64,000 nucleotides of DNA from Hahella ganghwensis DSM 17046. Its GTDB lineage: Bacteria > Pseudomonadota > Gammaproteobacteria > Pseudomonadales > Oleiphilaceae. The notes below the pieces were generated by a model that ran no database searches, had not been told where the DNA came from, and was given only the letters and a program-made list of their open reading frames with translations. The position numbers and the translations under genes are program-made. Location of the stretch: assembly GCF_000376785.1 (NCBI RefSeq), contig NZ_AQXX01000120.1, positions 1 through 64,000 of the forward strand, read 5' to 3'. Every line of letters starts with the position of its first letter. Position 1 is the stretch's first letter. Positions 1-8,811 of this stretch are shown in pieces.

Positions 1-647
1 AGGAACTTCACCAGCAATGCGGTGATCGCCCAGCTGTGTCTGGCCGCATCGATATTGCTCGGTCGCAGGTAACTGACCAGTGGCTGACGGCCGCAGAAGA
101 CATACAAAGGCAAAAAACAATAATGATCATAGTAGCCGTGCGGAAGGCCGCCCCGAAAGTACCGGCCTTCCTGATTTCCATGGACCGGGATATCCGAAGC
201 GTCGAGGTCGAGCACAACCCGCTTGGGAGGCTTCGCGTATGAGGCGACAAACCGTTCCCACATGGCCCGATGCGCCTCAATCACCGCGGTCCGTTCTACC
301 CGTTGCTCCATTCGACCCAGAGTGGCTTTGCTGGCCAGCGGTGTCATCCGGTTCAATGCCGTTTGGAACGCGTGGTCGTCTCGCAGGCTATCGTGATCAT
401 TCAGATCCTCATAACCGCAGGCAAGGCTGTAAAGGCGCTGTCGCATCAGGTCCAGCATGGGATGTTGAATTTTCTCAGCTTGGCGTTCATCAGGGACACA
501 ATGGGCAAGATCAAGACTGATGCCCGCCTTCTGATCAATTTCTCTTAACAACAGCAACCCGGCATCGGAGGTGATATGACCGCCGGAAAACTGGGCTTGA
601 ATCAGGCGTCTTTGTAGTGGCGAAAAGGATAGGGATTCTGGTAGCAT
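1..647 (-). CDS. IS1380-family transposase (N-terminal part, 3' end outside window)
   Basis: The minus-strand frame opens at ATG 647 (MLPESLSF) and runs without a stop to the window edge, giving about 215 residues of a protein usually 430-460 long. The N-terminus shows the family signature: ITSDAGLLLLRE, then RQRLYSLACGYEDLNDHD, and further on VVLDLDASDIPVHG, whose Asp residues fit the first catalytic Asp of a DDE transposase. GYYDHYCFLPLYVF follows, as in IS1380 relatives. It catalyses cut-and-paste movement of the element. No frameshift is seen in the visible part, so the copy may still be active. Confidence 0.9.
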   Translation of the reverse strand, partial: MLPESLSFSPLQRRLIQAQFSGGHITSDAGLLLLREIDQKAGISLDLAHCVPDERQAEKIQHPMLDLMRQRLYSLACGYEDLNDHDSLRDDHAFQTALNRMTPLASKATLGRMEQRVERTAVIEAHRAMWERFVASYAKPPKRVVLDLDASDIPVHGNQEGRYFRGGLPHGYYDHYCFLPLYVFCGRQPLVSYLRPSNIDAARHSWAITALLVKF

Positions 648-742
648 TTTGGCCAACGGATGGTGTGTTTGTTTTTCGACTTAAGCAATTGAAATATAAA
701 CCTATCAGCCGTTTTTTGTTAGTGCTTCATGAGAAATCCGGG
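1..742 (-). mobile_element. IS1380-family insertion sequence, one end (continues beyond window start)
   Basis: The region is filled by an IS1380-type transposase reading out of the window, plus about 95 bp of its upstream end. The outer end is placed near 742 because the neighbouring M20 deacetylase reading frame stays recognisable, read on the minus strand, down to 745-747 (residues NIVP). It then turns into a GC-rich stretch beginning CCCGGATTTC, which resembles IS1380-family termini. The other end, the full terminal repeat and any target duplication lie outside the window. The boundary could be off by about 5 bp. Confidence 0.72.
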
Positions 743-1506
743 CTAGGCACAATATTTACCGCCTTACCACCTTGAATAACCCCAACATTCGACGTAATAA
801 ATGGAAACTAAAAAGGAGAGCCTTTCAATGCGTCCGACTGAGCTTTATTAATAATTGACTTGATTTTCAAGATAACCATAGAGGCGCACTCTATGGCATT
901 AATAGATTTTGGAGACATAGAAGAATGGAAGGGCCGAGTTACAACTTGACATCTGTACACACGCTTTCCTTTGTGCGCTGATATTGGCCTCATACTTGTG
1001 GGCTCACCAACAATACATGCCTTCAAAGGCATACCCACGCTAAGCACCCTCTCGATTAACGAACCAACCCCCTGACACCCAATTTCTTCATCATAGGAAA
1101 AGGAGAAATGTATTGGAGACCTTAAATCCATTTCAATAAATCTAGGAACGGCAGCCATGCAAACCGCAATAAATCCTTTCATATCGCAGGCGCCTCGACC
1201 ATAAAAGCGCTCATTGCGAAAATCCATGACGAAGGGGTTCGACTCCCAATCCTGCCCTTCAACAGGCACCACATCCGTATGCCCCGAAAGCATGATTCCT
1301 GGTCGACTCAGATCGCCAATGCTCGCAAGTAAGTTTGCTTTAGTTCCTTCTTCATTTTTGATGAGCGTAGCTGTAACACCAAAGTTGCTTAAATAGTTTG
1401 CAATGTAATTTATAAGGTCAAGATTTGAAGAGCTGCTTATGGTTGGAAAGGATATAAGCTTTTCTAGTATGTCAATAACACAATCTGCATGGTCCATTAC
1501 CCACAC
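743..1506 (-). pseudogene. M20 deacetylase (ArgE/acetylornithine deacetylase-like), broken
   Basis: The first 232 codons encode a zinc-dependent M20 amidohydrolase resembling acetylornithine deacetylase: metal-site segment SGHTDVVPV, the D of GACDMKGF, DEEIGCQG with the general base, and GEPT. The family is about 380 residues long. An in-frame TAG at 808-810 follows residue 232, but the same frame still encodes family sequence after it (GVIQGGKAVNIVP) down to about 745, where the IS1380 element starts. So the gene carries a nonsense codon and has also lost its 3' third to the insertion. A truncated protein could still be made, but it would lack the last metal ligand. An argE role in arginine synthesis is not shown by any neighbour. 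Confidence 0.82.
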
Positions 1507-1738
1507 CTTTTAAAGTGCATTTATTTAAAGCCAAAGTTACAGAAATATTCGCCATTATAATACGTAGCATTACTTATCCTGACATTAGATATTCTAATTA
1601 TTAGTGCCATCGTACTTCCCACTAATAACTTTTTTCCATTTTACTACCTCCAATCACATCTGAGGATGAGGAGCAAAAAGGGATCTTCAGGAGGCAAATA
1701 ACAGGATGACGCAGAAAAAGGGATAACAGATTGTGCGA

Positions 1739-2125
1739 TCAGGATGATGAATTGTCGAGCTGTCTTGGTACAGAAGGATGACGATGAATATAAATCACCA
1801 CCATGGTGAGGCAAATGAGTGTGAGGGTCAGCAGGTAAGGTTTCGCGTTCAACATATACATGGAGAACAGCCCGCTGAGGGTAATCATACTGTACGCGGT
1901 GCATTTAGCCCGTAAAGGAATCACACGGTGTTCGCGCCAGTTTCGCAACGCCGGCCCGAACCTGGCATGATTCAGCAGCCATTGCTCCCGCTCCGGGGAA
2001 GATTTGGCAAATGCCCAGGCTGCGATGATGATAAATATAGTGGTCGGCATTACCGGCAGAAATGCACCGATAATCCCCAACCCCACGCAGCACCAGGCAA
2101 GGACAAAATAACCAGTTCTGCTCAT
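1739..2125 (-). CDS. DUF454 (YbaN-like) inner-membrane protein
   Basis: A small membrane protein of 128 residues with an N-terminal hydrophobic hairpin carrying the family motif GAFLPVMPTT. AWAFAKSSPE and a RFGPALRNWREHRVIP stretch follow, then two more membrane segments. This matches YbaN/DUF454, whose biochemical role is unknown. The ATG at 2125 (MSRTGYF) is preferred because family members begin just before the first membrane segment. A GTG at 2155 would add ten polar residues, and neither start has a convincing ribosome site. It lies downstream of the hydrolase gene on the same strand and may be co-transcribed with it. Confidence 0.75.
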   Translation of the reverse strand: MSRTGYFVLAWCCVGLGIIGAFLPVMPTTIFIIIAAWAFAKSSPEREQWLLNHARFGPALRNWREHRVIPLRAKCTAYSMITLSGLFSMYMLNAKPYLLTLTLICLTMVVIYIHRHPSVPRQLDNSSS

Positions 2126-2217
2126 GACTCGTGTCTTTTGATCCCTGATTTCCACAATATGAGAACAATATTACATTGTCAGCCTTATAGAATCAGTATG
2201 GCAGCGAATCAAAAATA

Positions 2218-3150
2218 TTAAAGTGGCAGAACTTCGCCTTTTACGGATGCCTCCGTTTTTTCCTCCGGACTAATCCCATTGCTTTGAGTGCCTTCAAAGA
2301 AATCCGCCAGTAAAGCGCTGACCTGCTCAGGATCATCTTCCTGTAGAAAGTGGCCACACTCCGGCAGGGATACGACACTGACATCAGGTAACATCGCTAT
2401 CAGTCGCTCGGCGGTTTTTGGCATATCCGGCAGAATAAGATCTTTCGCTCCGTAAAAAATACCCACTGGCATGGTGAGTCCTGCCAACAGTTTTTCCAGA
2501 TCCTTAAAGCCGGCTGGTGTCAACCCGACTCCAGCTTTCAACAACGCTTTTCTTGCGCGCTTTTCAGTAAAAGGGGTCTGAATCTGTTGTATCAGTTCCT
2601 CATCAACTTTCTCGTGATGGTTCATTCCCAGGTATAGAGAGGTCTTCAGCCCCCATGGACTGGCCAGTAAACTGCGAATCCCGGGCAATTTACAACTGAA
2701 GAGAAATGCCATGACCGCCCAGGAAAAATCAGAAAAGACCAGCGTATTTAACATGGCCAACTGCCTAACTCTATCCGTCCTGTGCACAGCCCAATAAGCG
2801 CCGATTGGCCCACCGGTGTCATGTACCACCAGATTGATTTGAGCAAGCCCCAGCGAGTCAAGGAAGCGATCCAGAAATCGCTGGTAATACCTGAAACTGT
2901 AAGAAACATTCAAAGGCTTATCTGACTCTCCATATCCCGGCAGGTCAACGGCGATCACACGCTGTTTCCGCCCCAGAACAGGCATAATATTGCGCCACAA
3001 TAATGAGGATGTGGGAAAGCCATGCAGCAGCAGAATCGGTGGAGCATCCGTCTCTTGAAAAGGAAGCACCTCCCGGTAATGAATACGAAGCTCATCCACC
3101 TGGATAAAGTGGCTCTGCATTTGCGGGGTTATTTCAGGTTTACTGGACAT
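2218..3150 (-). CDS. alpha/beta hydrolase, haloalkane dehalogenase/epoxide hydrolase type
   Basis: A 310-residue alpha/beta hydrolase. HGFPTSSLLW forms the oxyanion region and DLPGYGESDKP is typical of the haloalkane dehalogenase/epoxide hydrolase branch. The nucleophile elbow is VHDTGGPIG, so the nucleophile is Asp rather than Ser, which supports C-halogen or epoxide hydrolysis rather than ester cleavage. A late Asp (LILPD) and the His of ECGHFLQED complete the triad. No signal peptide is seen, so it should be cytoplasmic. The last 20 residues are polar and extend past the usual end of the domain. The substrate cannot be told from the sequence. A perfect inverted repeat lies 65 bp upstream. 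Confidence 0.82.
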   Translation of the reverse strand: MSSKPEITPQMQSHFIQVDELRIHYREVLPFQETDAPPILLLHGFPTSSLLWRNIMPVLGRKQRVIAVDLPGYGESDKPLNVSYSFRYYQRFLDRFLDSLGLAQINLVVHDTGGPIGAYWAVHRTDRVRQLAMLNTLVFSDFSWAVMAFLFSCKLPGIRSLLASPWGLKTSLYLGMNHHEKVDEELIQQIQTPFTEKRARKALLKAGVGLTPAGFKDLEKLLAGLTMPVGIFYGAKDLILPDMPKTAERLIAMLPDVSVVSLPECGHFLQEDDPEQVSALLADFFEGTQSNGISPEEKTEASVKGEVLPL

Positions 3151-3214
3151 AAGGCTGACCTTTGCAGATTGATATAGCGTCCTGCTTTTTTACGCCAGCC
3201 CGGTGTAGATAGCG

Positions 3215-3231
3215 ATTACCTCGGAGGTAAT
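3215..3231. promoter_or_regulatory. perfect 8-bp inverted repeat, candidate operator of the hydrolase gene
   Basis: ATTACCTC and GAGGTAAT are separated by a single G, giving a perfect dyad. It lies 65 bp upstream of the hydrolase start, where an operator would be expected. No adjacent regulator gene identifies the protein that would bind it. Confidence 0.4.
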
Positions 3232-3302
3232 ATTTTCTTTGTTACGGGAAAAGAGACAGAATCAGCCAAAGGATAGGTGGTAGCCCCTGTAGGCAAGGCC
3301 TG

Positions 3303-3945
3303 TTACTGAATCAGCTTCTGGTCATAAGCGTACTTGGTCAGCTCAGCGGTGGTATTCAGGTGCAGCTTGGTCTTGATATTCTGACGGTGAGTTTCCACGG
3401 TGCGGACACTGATATTCAGCTCATTCGATATCGCTTTGCTGCTGAGTCCTCTGGCCACTCTCGACAGAATTGCTCTCCCGGCGGGTCAGTTTACTGGCCA
3501 CAGGATCAGAACTCTCACCATGGCGAAACAGGGTTTCAGTGGCTGCCCGACAGATATAGGTAGCGCCGTCTGCCACAGTTCTGATGGCGCGCACCATTTC
3601 TTCAACAGAAACATCTTTGAGGATGTATCCCTTGGCCCCATGAAACATCAGTTGAGAAATATATTCGCGGTTATCGTGCATACTGAGGATCAACACCTTC
3701 AGCTCCGGATAACGCTCCTGAAATATTTTGGTGGTCTCGATACCATTCATATTGGGCATGCTGACATCCATCATGACCACATCCGGTTGCAGATCCTTCA
3801 CCAGCTCCAGTGCCTCCAGTCCATCAGTGGCCTGTCCGACAACCTCGATCCCTTTTTCCTGTTCCAGCCGGGCACGAATGCCCTCCAAAACCAAAATATG
3901 GTCGTCGACCAGCATCACTCTGACGACAGATTCCGATGTGTTCAT
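3303..3945 (-). pseudogene. NarL/LuxR-family response regulator with a frameshift before the HTH
   Basis: The start is ATG 3945, preceded by GAGGT. The receiver domain is intact (MLVDDH acidic pair, VVMMDVSMPN phospho-acceptor, GYILKDVS lysine). At 3474-3477, in a GAGAG stretch, one extra base shifts the frame just after LTRRE and the shifted frame stops at about 3421. Reading on after removal of one base gives a complete LuxR-type helix-turn-helix (ISNELNISVRTVETHRQNIK) ending at TAA 3303-3305. So the DNA-binding domain is encoded but out of frame. Causes could be a real mutation, a sequencing error or phase variation. It is the expected partner of the histidine kinase just upstream, and that kinase is probably wired to the TRAP genes. 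Confidence 0.88.
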
Positions 3946-4106
3946 ATGCCTGTTACCTCGCAGGGACCCAGTATCAATGTCTGTATCACAGCTCGTATCA
4001 AAGTCAGTAACAAAGATAATAACGCCATGATTCTGTCCCCTCACTTTTATTTATTTTTAACATTCACTCGTTAGCTGGCAAGAATCAGTTCGCTCCGAAA
4101 AACCGA

Positions 4107-5468
4107 TTAAGCCTGATACTGCCTGAAGGAAGCGATTATTCTGGTACCACTTCCGGGCCGGGAGTTCACTTCAAACTCCCCCCCTAAAAACTCAACACGC
4201 TCACGCATATTGCGCAGCCCAATTCCTCTTTGGGTAAAAGCGTCCTTTTTGACAATGCCTACACCGTTGTCGGTGATGCAAAGAAACAGACCTTCCGCAT
4301 CCTCCTCCAGGCTCAGTGTCAATCGGCTGGCTCGGGCATGCTTCTCAATATTGGACAGTGCTTCCTGAACAATTCTGTATAAGGTGGTGGCCACCTCTTC
4401 CGCTATCTCACTTTGCGGGGGCTGGATATCGATATCCATGGTGATGCCACTACGTTCCCTGAAATCATCCAGCAATTGATTCAAGGCTGCCAGCAGGCCG
4501 AGATCATCCAGCACACTGGGACGAAGATCATGAGATATGCGACGAACCTCCTGTATAGCCCGATTCAGAACCTCCCCTCCCTTCATCAGAGACTCACGAG
4601 CTGCCGAATCCGAAGCCGGAATATGAGTCATGGCAGTTTCGAGACGGTATTTGACCGACACCAGAAGCTGATTGATGCCGTCATGCAGCTCGCGGGAAAC
4701 ACGCCGTCGCTCCTCTTCCTGATGCTGAACCGTCTTATGACTTAGTTCCTTCAGGTTTTGATCTGCCAGACGATGCTCGTGGACGTTAAACAGTATTGCT
4801 GCCGTCACTACAACCCCTATCGATGCCATCAGGGCGATCAGGATCGCCAGCAGGGTCTGCTTGATATTGGCGTCCACGCCGGCTTCGATCAGTAACATCT
4901 CCGCGGCAATATCATCAATATACAGACCGGTACCGAACATCCACTGCCAGTCTTCAATCTGTTCCACATAGCCGACTTTGTCTACTTCATTGCCAGTGGA
5001 AGGCTGTTGCCACAGATATTGGTAATATCCCCCACCATTGGCAGCAATTTTCAAAAGATTACGAATCAGGTAATTACCACTGCTGTCCTGAAAATCATAT
5101 AGGTCCTGACCGACAAGCTCCGGCTGAGCCGCATGAACGAGATTCAGTCCATCTTTAGTGTAGGCATAAAAGTATCCGTCATCGCTGAAAGAAGCCTTTT
5201 GCATCAGCGCCACGACTTTGGCCCGGGCTTCGGCCTCATTGGCTGAGTTCTCACGGATAAATTCAATGGCAATACGCATGATGGACACATAGTCCTTGAG
5301 CGCTGTTTCCTTAGACCTGCGGAGATTCTGCTCAAAAGTTTGCAGTTCACGCTTGGTCAGCATATTTCCCTGATGCAGCGTAACCACAGAGAAAATGGCC
5401 GTTACGACCAGAAGAGGAACCAGGGCAAGGAGTATGAGTTTGGTTCTTAACGACATGACGTTTACCAT
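4107..5468 (-). CDS. membrane histidine kinase with periplasmic Cache domain (NarL-type HisKA_3)
   Basis: 453 residues. A first membrane helix (about 8-28) is followed by a periplasmic single-Cache-2-type domain (about 35-200, with DGYFYAYTKDG and WMFGTGLYIDD). A second helix lies at about 205-228, followed by a HisKA_3 box with the phosphorylated His in SRELHDGINQLL and a HATPase with ITDNGVGI and RGIGLRNMRERV. This layout is common beside TRAP transporters, where the kinase senses the carboxylate that the system imports. The gene follows dctM on the same strand and precedes the frameshifted response regulator. It may start at ATG 5468 or at a second ATG 12 bp further in (5456). The ligand is not identified. 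Confidence 0.9.
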   Translation of the reverse strand: MVNVMSLRTKLILLALVPLLVVTAIFSVVTLHQGNMLTKRELQTFEQNLRRSKETALKDYVSIMRIAIEFIRENSANEAEARAKVVALMQKASFSDDGYFYAYTKDGLNLVHAAQPELVGQDLYDFQDSSGNYLIRNLLKIAANGGGYYQYLWQQPSTGNEVDKVGYVEQIEDWQWMFGTGLYIDDIAAEMLLIEAGVDANIKQTLLAILIALMASIGVVVTAAILFNVHEHRLADQNLKELSHKTVQHQEEERRRVSRELHDGINQLLVSVKYRLETAMTHIPASDSAARESLMKGGEVLNRAIQEVRRISHDLRPSVLDDLGLLAALNQLLDDFRERSGITMDIDIQPPQSEIAEEVATTLYRIVQEALSNIEKHARASRLTLSLEEDAEGLFLCITDNGVGIVKKDAFTQRGIGLRNMRERVEFLGGEFEVNSRPGSGTRIIASFRQYQA

Positions 5469-5649
5469 CAGGATCTGTTGATGCCATGCATCAATGGGCT
5501 CTCAATCAGCGGCAGTATGTCATAACCCCCGGCAACTTCACTATAGCATTGAAGACAGAGCCAACTCAGGAGCTGTTGACGTTTGAACTGATGCTCATGA
5601 AGAGATAACAGAAAACTCAAATCAACAGTTATCTGAGACATCTAAAACG

Positions 5650-5730
5650 GCAAAAAAGGCGGACACGGAGAGTGGGACTCTCGAGACGAAACAGGATTTC
5701 CTGTCATGGTCTCCCCGTGTCCGCGAACAG
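5650..5730 (-). terminator. large branched hairpin with T-run after dctM (terminator or structured RNA)
   Basis: On the minus strand a 10-bp outer stem (GCGGACACGG pairing with CCGTGTCCGC) encloses two further hairpins. One is built on GAGAC/GTCTC with an inner ACAGG-AAAT-CCTGT arm; the other is GAGAGT-CCC-ACTCTC. The outer stem is followed directly by CC and TTTTTT, as in an intrinsic terminator. It lies between dctM and the kinase gene. No T-loop or CCA end is present, so it is not a tRNA. The rest of the 5469-5815 spacer shows no gene. Confidence 0.6.
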
Positions 5731-5815
5731 CCATCCTGGCCAACATTCATCCTTGACTATGCAAAGCCAGTATTGGCCTCACGGTCGTCGAACTTACAAC
5801 GTTTATTGGATACCG

Positions 5816-7096
5816 CTACATTCCAAACAGTTCCGGGAATGCCATCAGGGTCACAACCACCAGCACCTGGAGCACGATAAAGGGCATCACGCCACGATAG
5901 ATATCAGCTGTCCGAACCCCGGGCGGAGCCACTCCCTTCAGATAAAACAGGCTGAATCCAAATGGTGGCGTCAGGAAGCTGGTTTGCAGATTCATTGCAA
6001 TCAGAATCGCAAACCACAGCATATCGATTCCCAGAGTCTGGGCTACCGGCGCCAGAATGGGCACGATAATGAAAGAAATTTCCACAAAATCGATAAAGAA
6101 GCCCAGCACAAGAATGAATAGCATGGACAGAATCAGAAAGCCCCACTTCTCGCCCGGCAGGGACAACATCCATTCCTCTACCAGAGCGTCACCCCCAGAG
6201 TAGCTGAAGGTCATGGAGAAGGCCGTTGCGCCCAAGAGAATCGCAAACACCATGGCGGTCACCACAACGGTTTCCTGGGCACTGTTCCAGATCATTTTCC
6301 AGGAAAACTGGCGATAGATCAGCGCCAGAACAATCGCACCAACGCCGCCCAGTGCAGAGGATTCTGTCGGTGTAGCGATTCCGGTGAAGATGGAACCGAG
6401 CACCACCATGATTAATGCCAGAGGTGGAATCACAGCCAGTAAGGCTTCACGAATTTCCTTGCCCCGATCATGGTGTTCTGAAGGCATGGGAGGCGCTAAT
6501 TCCGGCTTGAGGAAAGTGGCGACGAGAATAAACGCGACATACAGGCCGATCAGAATCAGCCCAGGTACGACGGCCGCGCGGAACAGATCGCCCACCGGCA
6601 AACCTATGACATCTCCCAGAATAATGAGAATGATCGACGGGGGAATAATCTGGCCCAGTGTTCCAGACGCACAGATCGTCCCGCAACTGAGTTTCTTGTC
6701 GTAACCGTATTTGAGCATAACCGGCAGAGAGATCAGTCCCATGGCTACAACACTGGCGCCGACCACACCGGTTGAAGCCGCCAGCAAAGCGCCCACCAGA
6801 ATTGTCGAGATGGCCAGCCCACCTGGCAGACCGCCGAACAGTTTGCCCATAGATTCCAGAAGTTGCTGGGCCAGTCGTGTTTTCTGCAACACCACGCCCA
6901 TAAAGATAAACAATGGAATGGCCATCATCACGGTATTTTCCATGATGCTCATAATCCTGAACGGCATAAAAGCGAACAGGTCCATGCCTTCTGAGAGTAT
7001 GCCGAAGACCAGCGCCACGCCACCGAAGGTAAATGCCACCGGAAAGCCCCACAGCAACATGAGCAGCGCAACAATAAACATAATAATTCCGATCAT
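5816..7096 (-). CDS. dctM: TRAP transporter large permease subunit DctM (TakM-type)
   Basis: 426 residues, almost entirely hydrophobic with about 12 predicted membrane spans, the normal size for a DctM subunit. Recognisable segments include GASVVAMGLISLPVMLKYGYD, CASGTLGQIIPPS with the family's PPS turn, and GIATPTESSALG. The C-terminal FLTPPFGFSLFYLKGVAPPGV is typical of the 2-oxo acid/mannitol branch. It forms the sodium-coupled translocation channel with DctQ, while DctP supplies the ligand from the periplasm. It overlaps dctQ by four bases (ATGA), so the two are translationally coupled. Confidence 0.95.
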   Translation of the reverse strand: MIGIIMFIVALLMLLWGFPVAFTFGGVALVFGILSEGMDLFAFMPFRIMSIMENTVMMAIPLFIFMGVVLQKTRLAQQLLESMGKLFGGLPGGLAISTILVGALLAASTGVVGASVVAMGLISLPVMLKYGYDKKLSCGTICASGTLGQIIPPSIILIILGDVIGLPVGDLFRAAVVPGLILIGLYVAFILVATFLKPELAPPMPSEHHDRGKEIREALLAVIPPLALIMVVLGSIFTGIATPTESSALGGVGAIVLALIYRQFSWKMIWNSAQETVVVTAMVFAILLGATAFSMTFSYSGGDALVEEWMLSLPGEKWGFLILSMLFILVLGFFIDFVEISFIIVPILAPVAQTLGIDMLWFAILIAMNLQTSFLTPPFGFSLFYLKGVAPPGVRTADIYRGVMPFIVLQVLVVVTLMAFPELFGM

Positions 7097-7635
7097 GCCA
7101 GGCTCTCCTTGTGTTCGTTGGAGTAAGTTTCACCCAGCAGAAGCACCCTCAAGGCCTGGGTGAACATCGCCAGCCCGCTGATCCCCGTCAACACAGCAGA
7201 CAAGGGAATGACCGATTTAACGATCCAGCGATACGGCAGGCCGCCCGGATCACCGCTGCCCTCACCCAGTTCATAGGCCTCGACAGTAAAACCGTAACCG
7301 TAGTAGGCGATGAGAGCGCAGAAAGGAATCACAAACAAAACCACGCCAATCAGATTAATGAACGCCTTGGTACGATCACTTCGGGTTTCATAGATAATAT
7401 CAACACGAACATGACCGTCCCTGCGCATCGCAAAGGGTACGCCCAATAGAAACGTCACAGAATACAGGTGCCACTCGAGCTCCTGCATACCGATGGAGAC
7501 ATCATTGAAGACATATCTCATCATGACGTCGAACGCCACGTTCACCAGCATCAGCAGCATGGCGAACGTCGCAAGGTGGCCACAAAAGTTGGACACGCCA
7601 CCTAAAAATTCATCAGTCTTAACCAACCCACGCAT
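7093..7635 (-). CDS. dctQ: TRAP transporter small permease subunit DctQ
   Basis: 180 residues with four membrane helices. MMRYVFND lies in the first half. The segment GDPGGLPYRWIVKSVIP is characteristic of DctQ proteins paired with TakP-like (2-oxo monocarboxylate) binding proteins. DctQ bundles with DctM in the inner membrane. It lies 96 bp downstream of dctP and overlaps dctM by four bases, giving the order dctP-dctQ-dctM. The last ten residues (YSNEHKESLA) form a short cytoplasmic tail. Confidence 0.93.
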   Translation of the reverse strand: MRGLVKTDEFLGGVSNFCGHLATFAMLLMLVNVAFDVMMRYVFNDVSIGMQELEWHLYSVTFLLGVPFAMRRDGHVRVDIIYETRSDRTKAFINLIGVVLFVIPFCALIAYYGYGFTVEAYELGEGSGDPGGLPYRWIVKSVIPLSAVLTGISGLAMFTQALRVLLLGETYSNEHKESLA

Positions 7636-7731
7636 TTGTGGCTACTCCTGTCTTACACCAATTAACAACAGCTCGACCTGAGACAGCGCCACCTGAATGA
7701 TGGCACTGCCCAGTGTCAAAGTCGGCGCAGG

Positions 7732-8811
7732 TTATTCAACAACAGAGATGCTGTTGAGATAGGCTTCGTCAGAAATCTCAGTCCACTTGCGGGCTTTCTT
7801 GAGGTAAGCAAGTTGTGATTCGATAATCTCTTTGGCCAACGGATCTTCAGCAGACTTCTCCGCTACCAGCTCCTCATTGGCTTTACGCATGGCATTGATT
7901 ACTTCTTTCGGGAAGGTGCGGACCTTCACGTTAGGGTAATCTTTCTTGATGGTATCCCAGTTTTTAGCACTTTCATGCGTGGACTGAGTGTACATATCGT
8001 AAGCGGCGGCTTTCATGGCCACTTTCAGGATTTCCTGCAGGTCTTCCGGAAGCTTGTTGAAAGTCCGTTTGTTGACCAGAAATTGCAGCTCAGTTGCAGG
8101 TTCATGCCAACCGGTATAGTAGTACTCTGCCACTTGCGGGAAGCCCATTCGCAGGTCCAGTGAGGGACCTACCCATTCCAGCGCGTCAATGGTGCCACGC
8201 TCAATGGCCGTATAAAGCTCACCCGGTGGGATATTGGTCGGCTTCACACCCAGCTTGGCAAAGACCTCACCGGCAAATCCGGGAATCCGCATTTTCAGGC
8301 CTTCCAGATCTTCCAGTGAATTGATTTCCTTACGGAACCATCCGCCCATCTGGTTACCTGTGTTACCACCGGGGAAAGACATCAGGTTAAACGGCTCATA
8401 CACTTTCTGCATGAGATCCATACCGCCACCGTAATAGAACCAGGCATATTGTTCCGGTGCGATCATACCGAACGGCATGGTAGTGAAGTACAGCGTATTG
8501 GCGACCTTGCCTTTCCAGTAATAAGATGCGGAATGTCCCAAGTCATACTGACCGGAACGGACCAGGTCAAATATCCCGAATGGCGCTTTGTGCTTGTTGG
8601 AAGAATCAATCGTGATTTTCAGGCGTCCATTGGACATCTTCTCCGCCATGGCGGCCATATTTCGCGGTGCGTCACCAAAGATGGGAAAGTTAGGGCCCCA
8701 GGTTTCAGCCAGTTTGAGTTTATAGACTTTCTCGGCAGCGTGAGAAAAAGAACTAAGGAGAGCGGAGGATACCACTGCAGCAATTGCAGCAGCTTTTACG
8801 ACTTTTTTCAT
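7732..8811 (-). CDS. dctP: TRAP periplasmic binding protein, TakP-like (2-oxo acid type)
   Basis: 359 residues with a cleavable signal peptide (MKKVVKAAAIAA through SHAAEK). Conserved segments match the TakP/monocarboxylate branch: GHSASYYWKGK, PGGNTGNQMGGWFRKEI and the long MRIPGFAGEV. DALEWVGPSLDLRMGF and YYYTGWHEPATELQF follow, holding the residues that in TakP position the ligand carboxylate and metal. It should deliver a 2-oxo or hydroxy monocarboxylate to DctQM. The exact ligand is uncertain. A paralogue sharing all these motifs sits at 18126-19298. The 340 bp upstream contain two TACGTA-centred sites. Confidence 0.93.
   Translation of the reverse strand: MKKVVKAAAIAAVVSSALLSSFSHAAEKVYKLKLAETWGPNFPIFGDAPRNMAAMAEKMSNGRLKITIDSSNKHKAPFGIFDLVRSGQYDLGHSASYYWKGKVANTLYFTTMPFGMIAPEQYAWFYYGGGMDLMQKVYEPFNLMSFPGGNTGNQMGGWFRKEINSLEDLEGLKMRIPGFAGEVFAKLGVKPTNIPPGELYTAIERGTIDALEWVGPSLDLRMGFPQVAEYYYTGWHEPATELQFLVNKRTFNKLPEDLQEILKVAMKAAAYDMYTQSTHESAKNWDTIKKDYPNVKVRTFPKEVINAMRKANEELVAEKSAEDPLAKEIIESQLAYLKKARKWTEISDEAYLNSISVVE

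Noticed and set aside
3400-4074. Plus-strand open frame antisense to the response regulator
   Set aside because: The minus strand encodes a recognisable receiver and HTH; the plus frame matches no protein family.
5650-5730. tRNA-like cloverleaf reading
   Set aside because: No T-loop consensus, no anticodon arm of seven loop bases and no CCA end; it is better read as a terminator-type structure.
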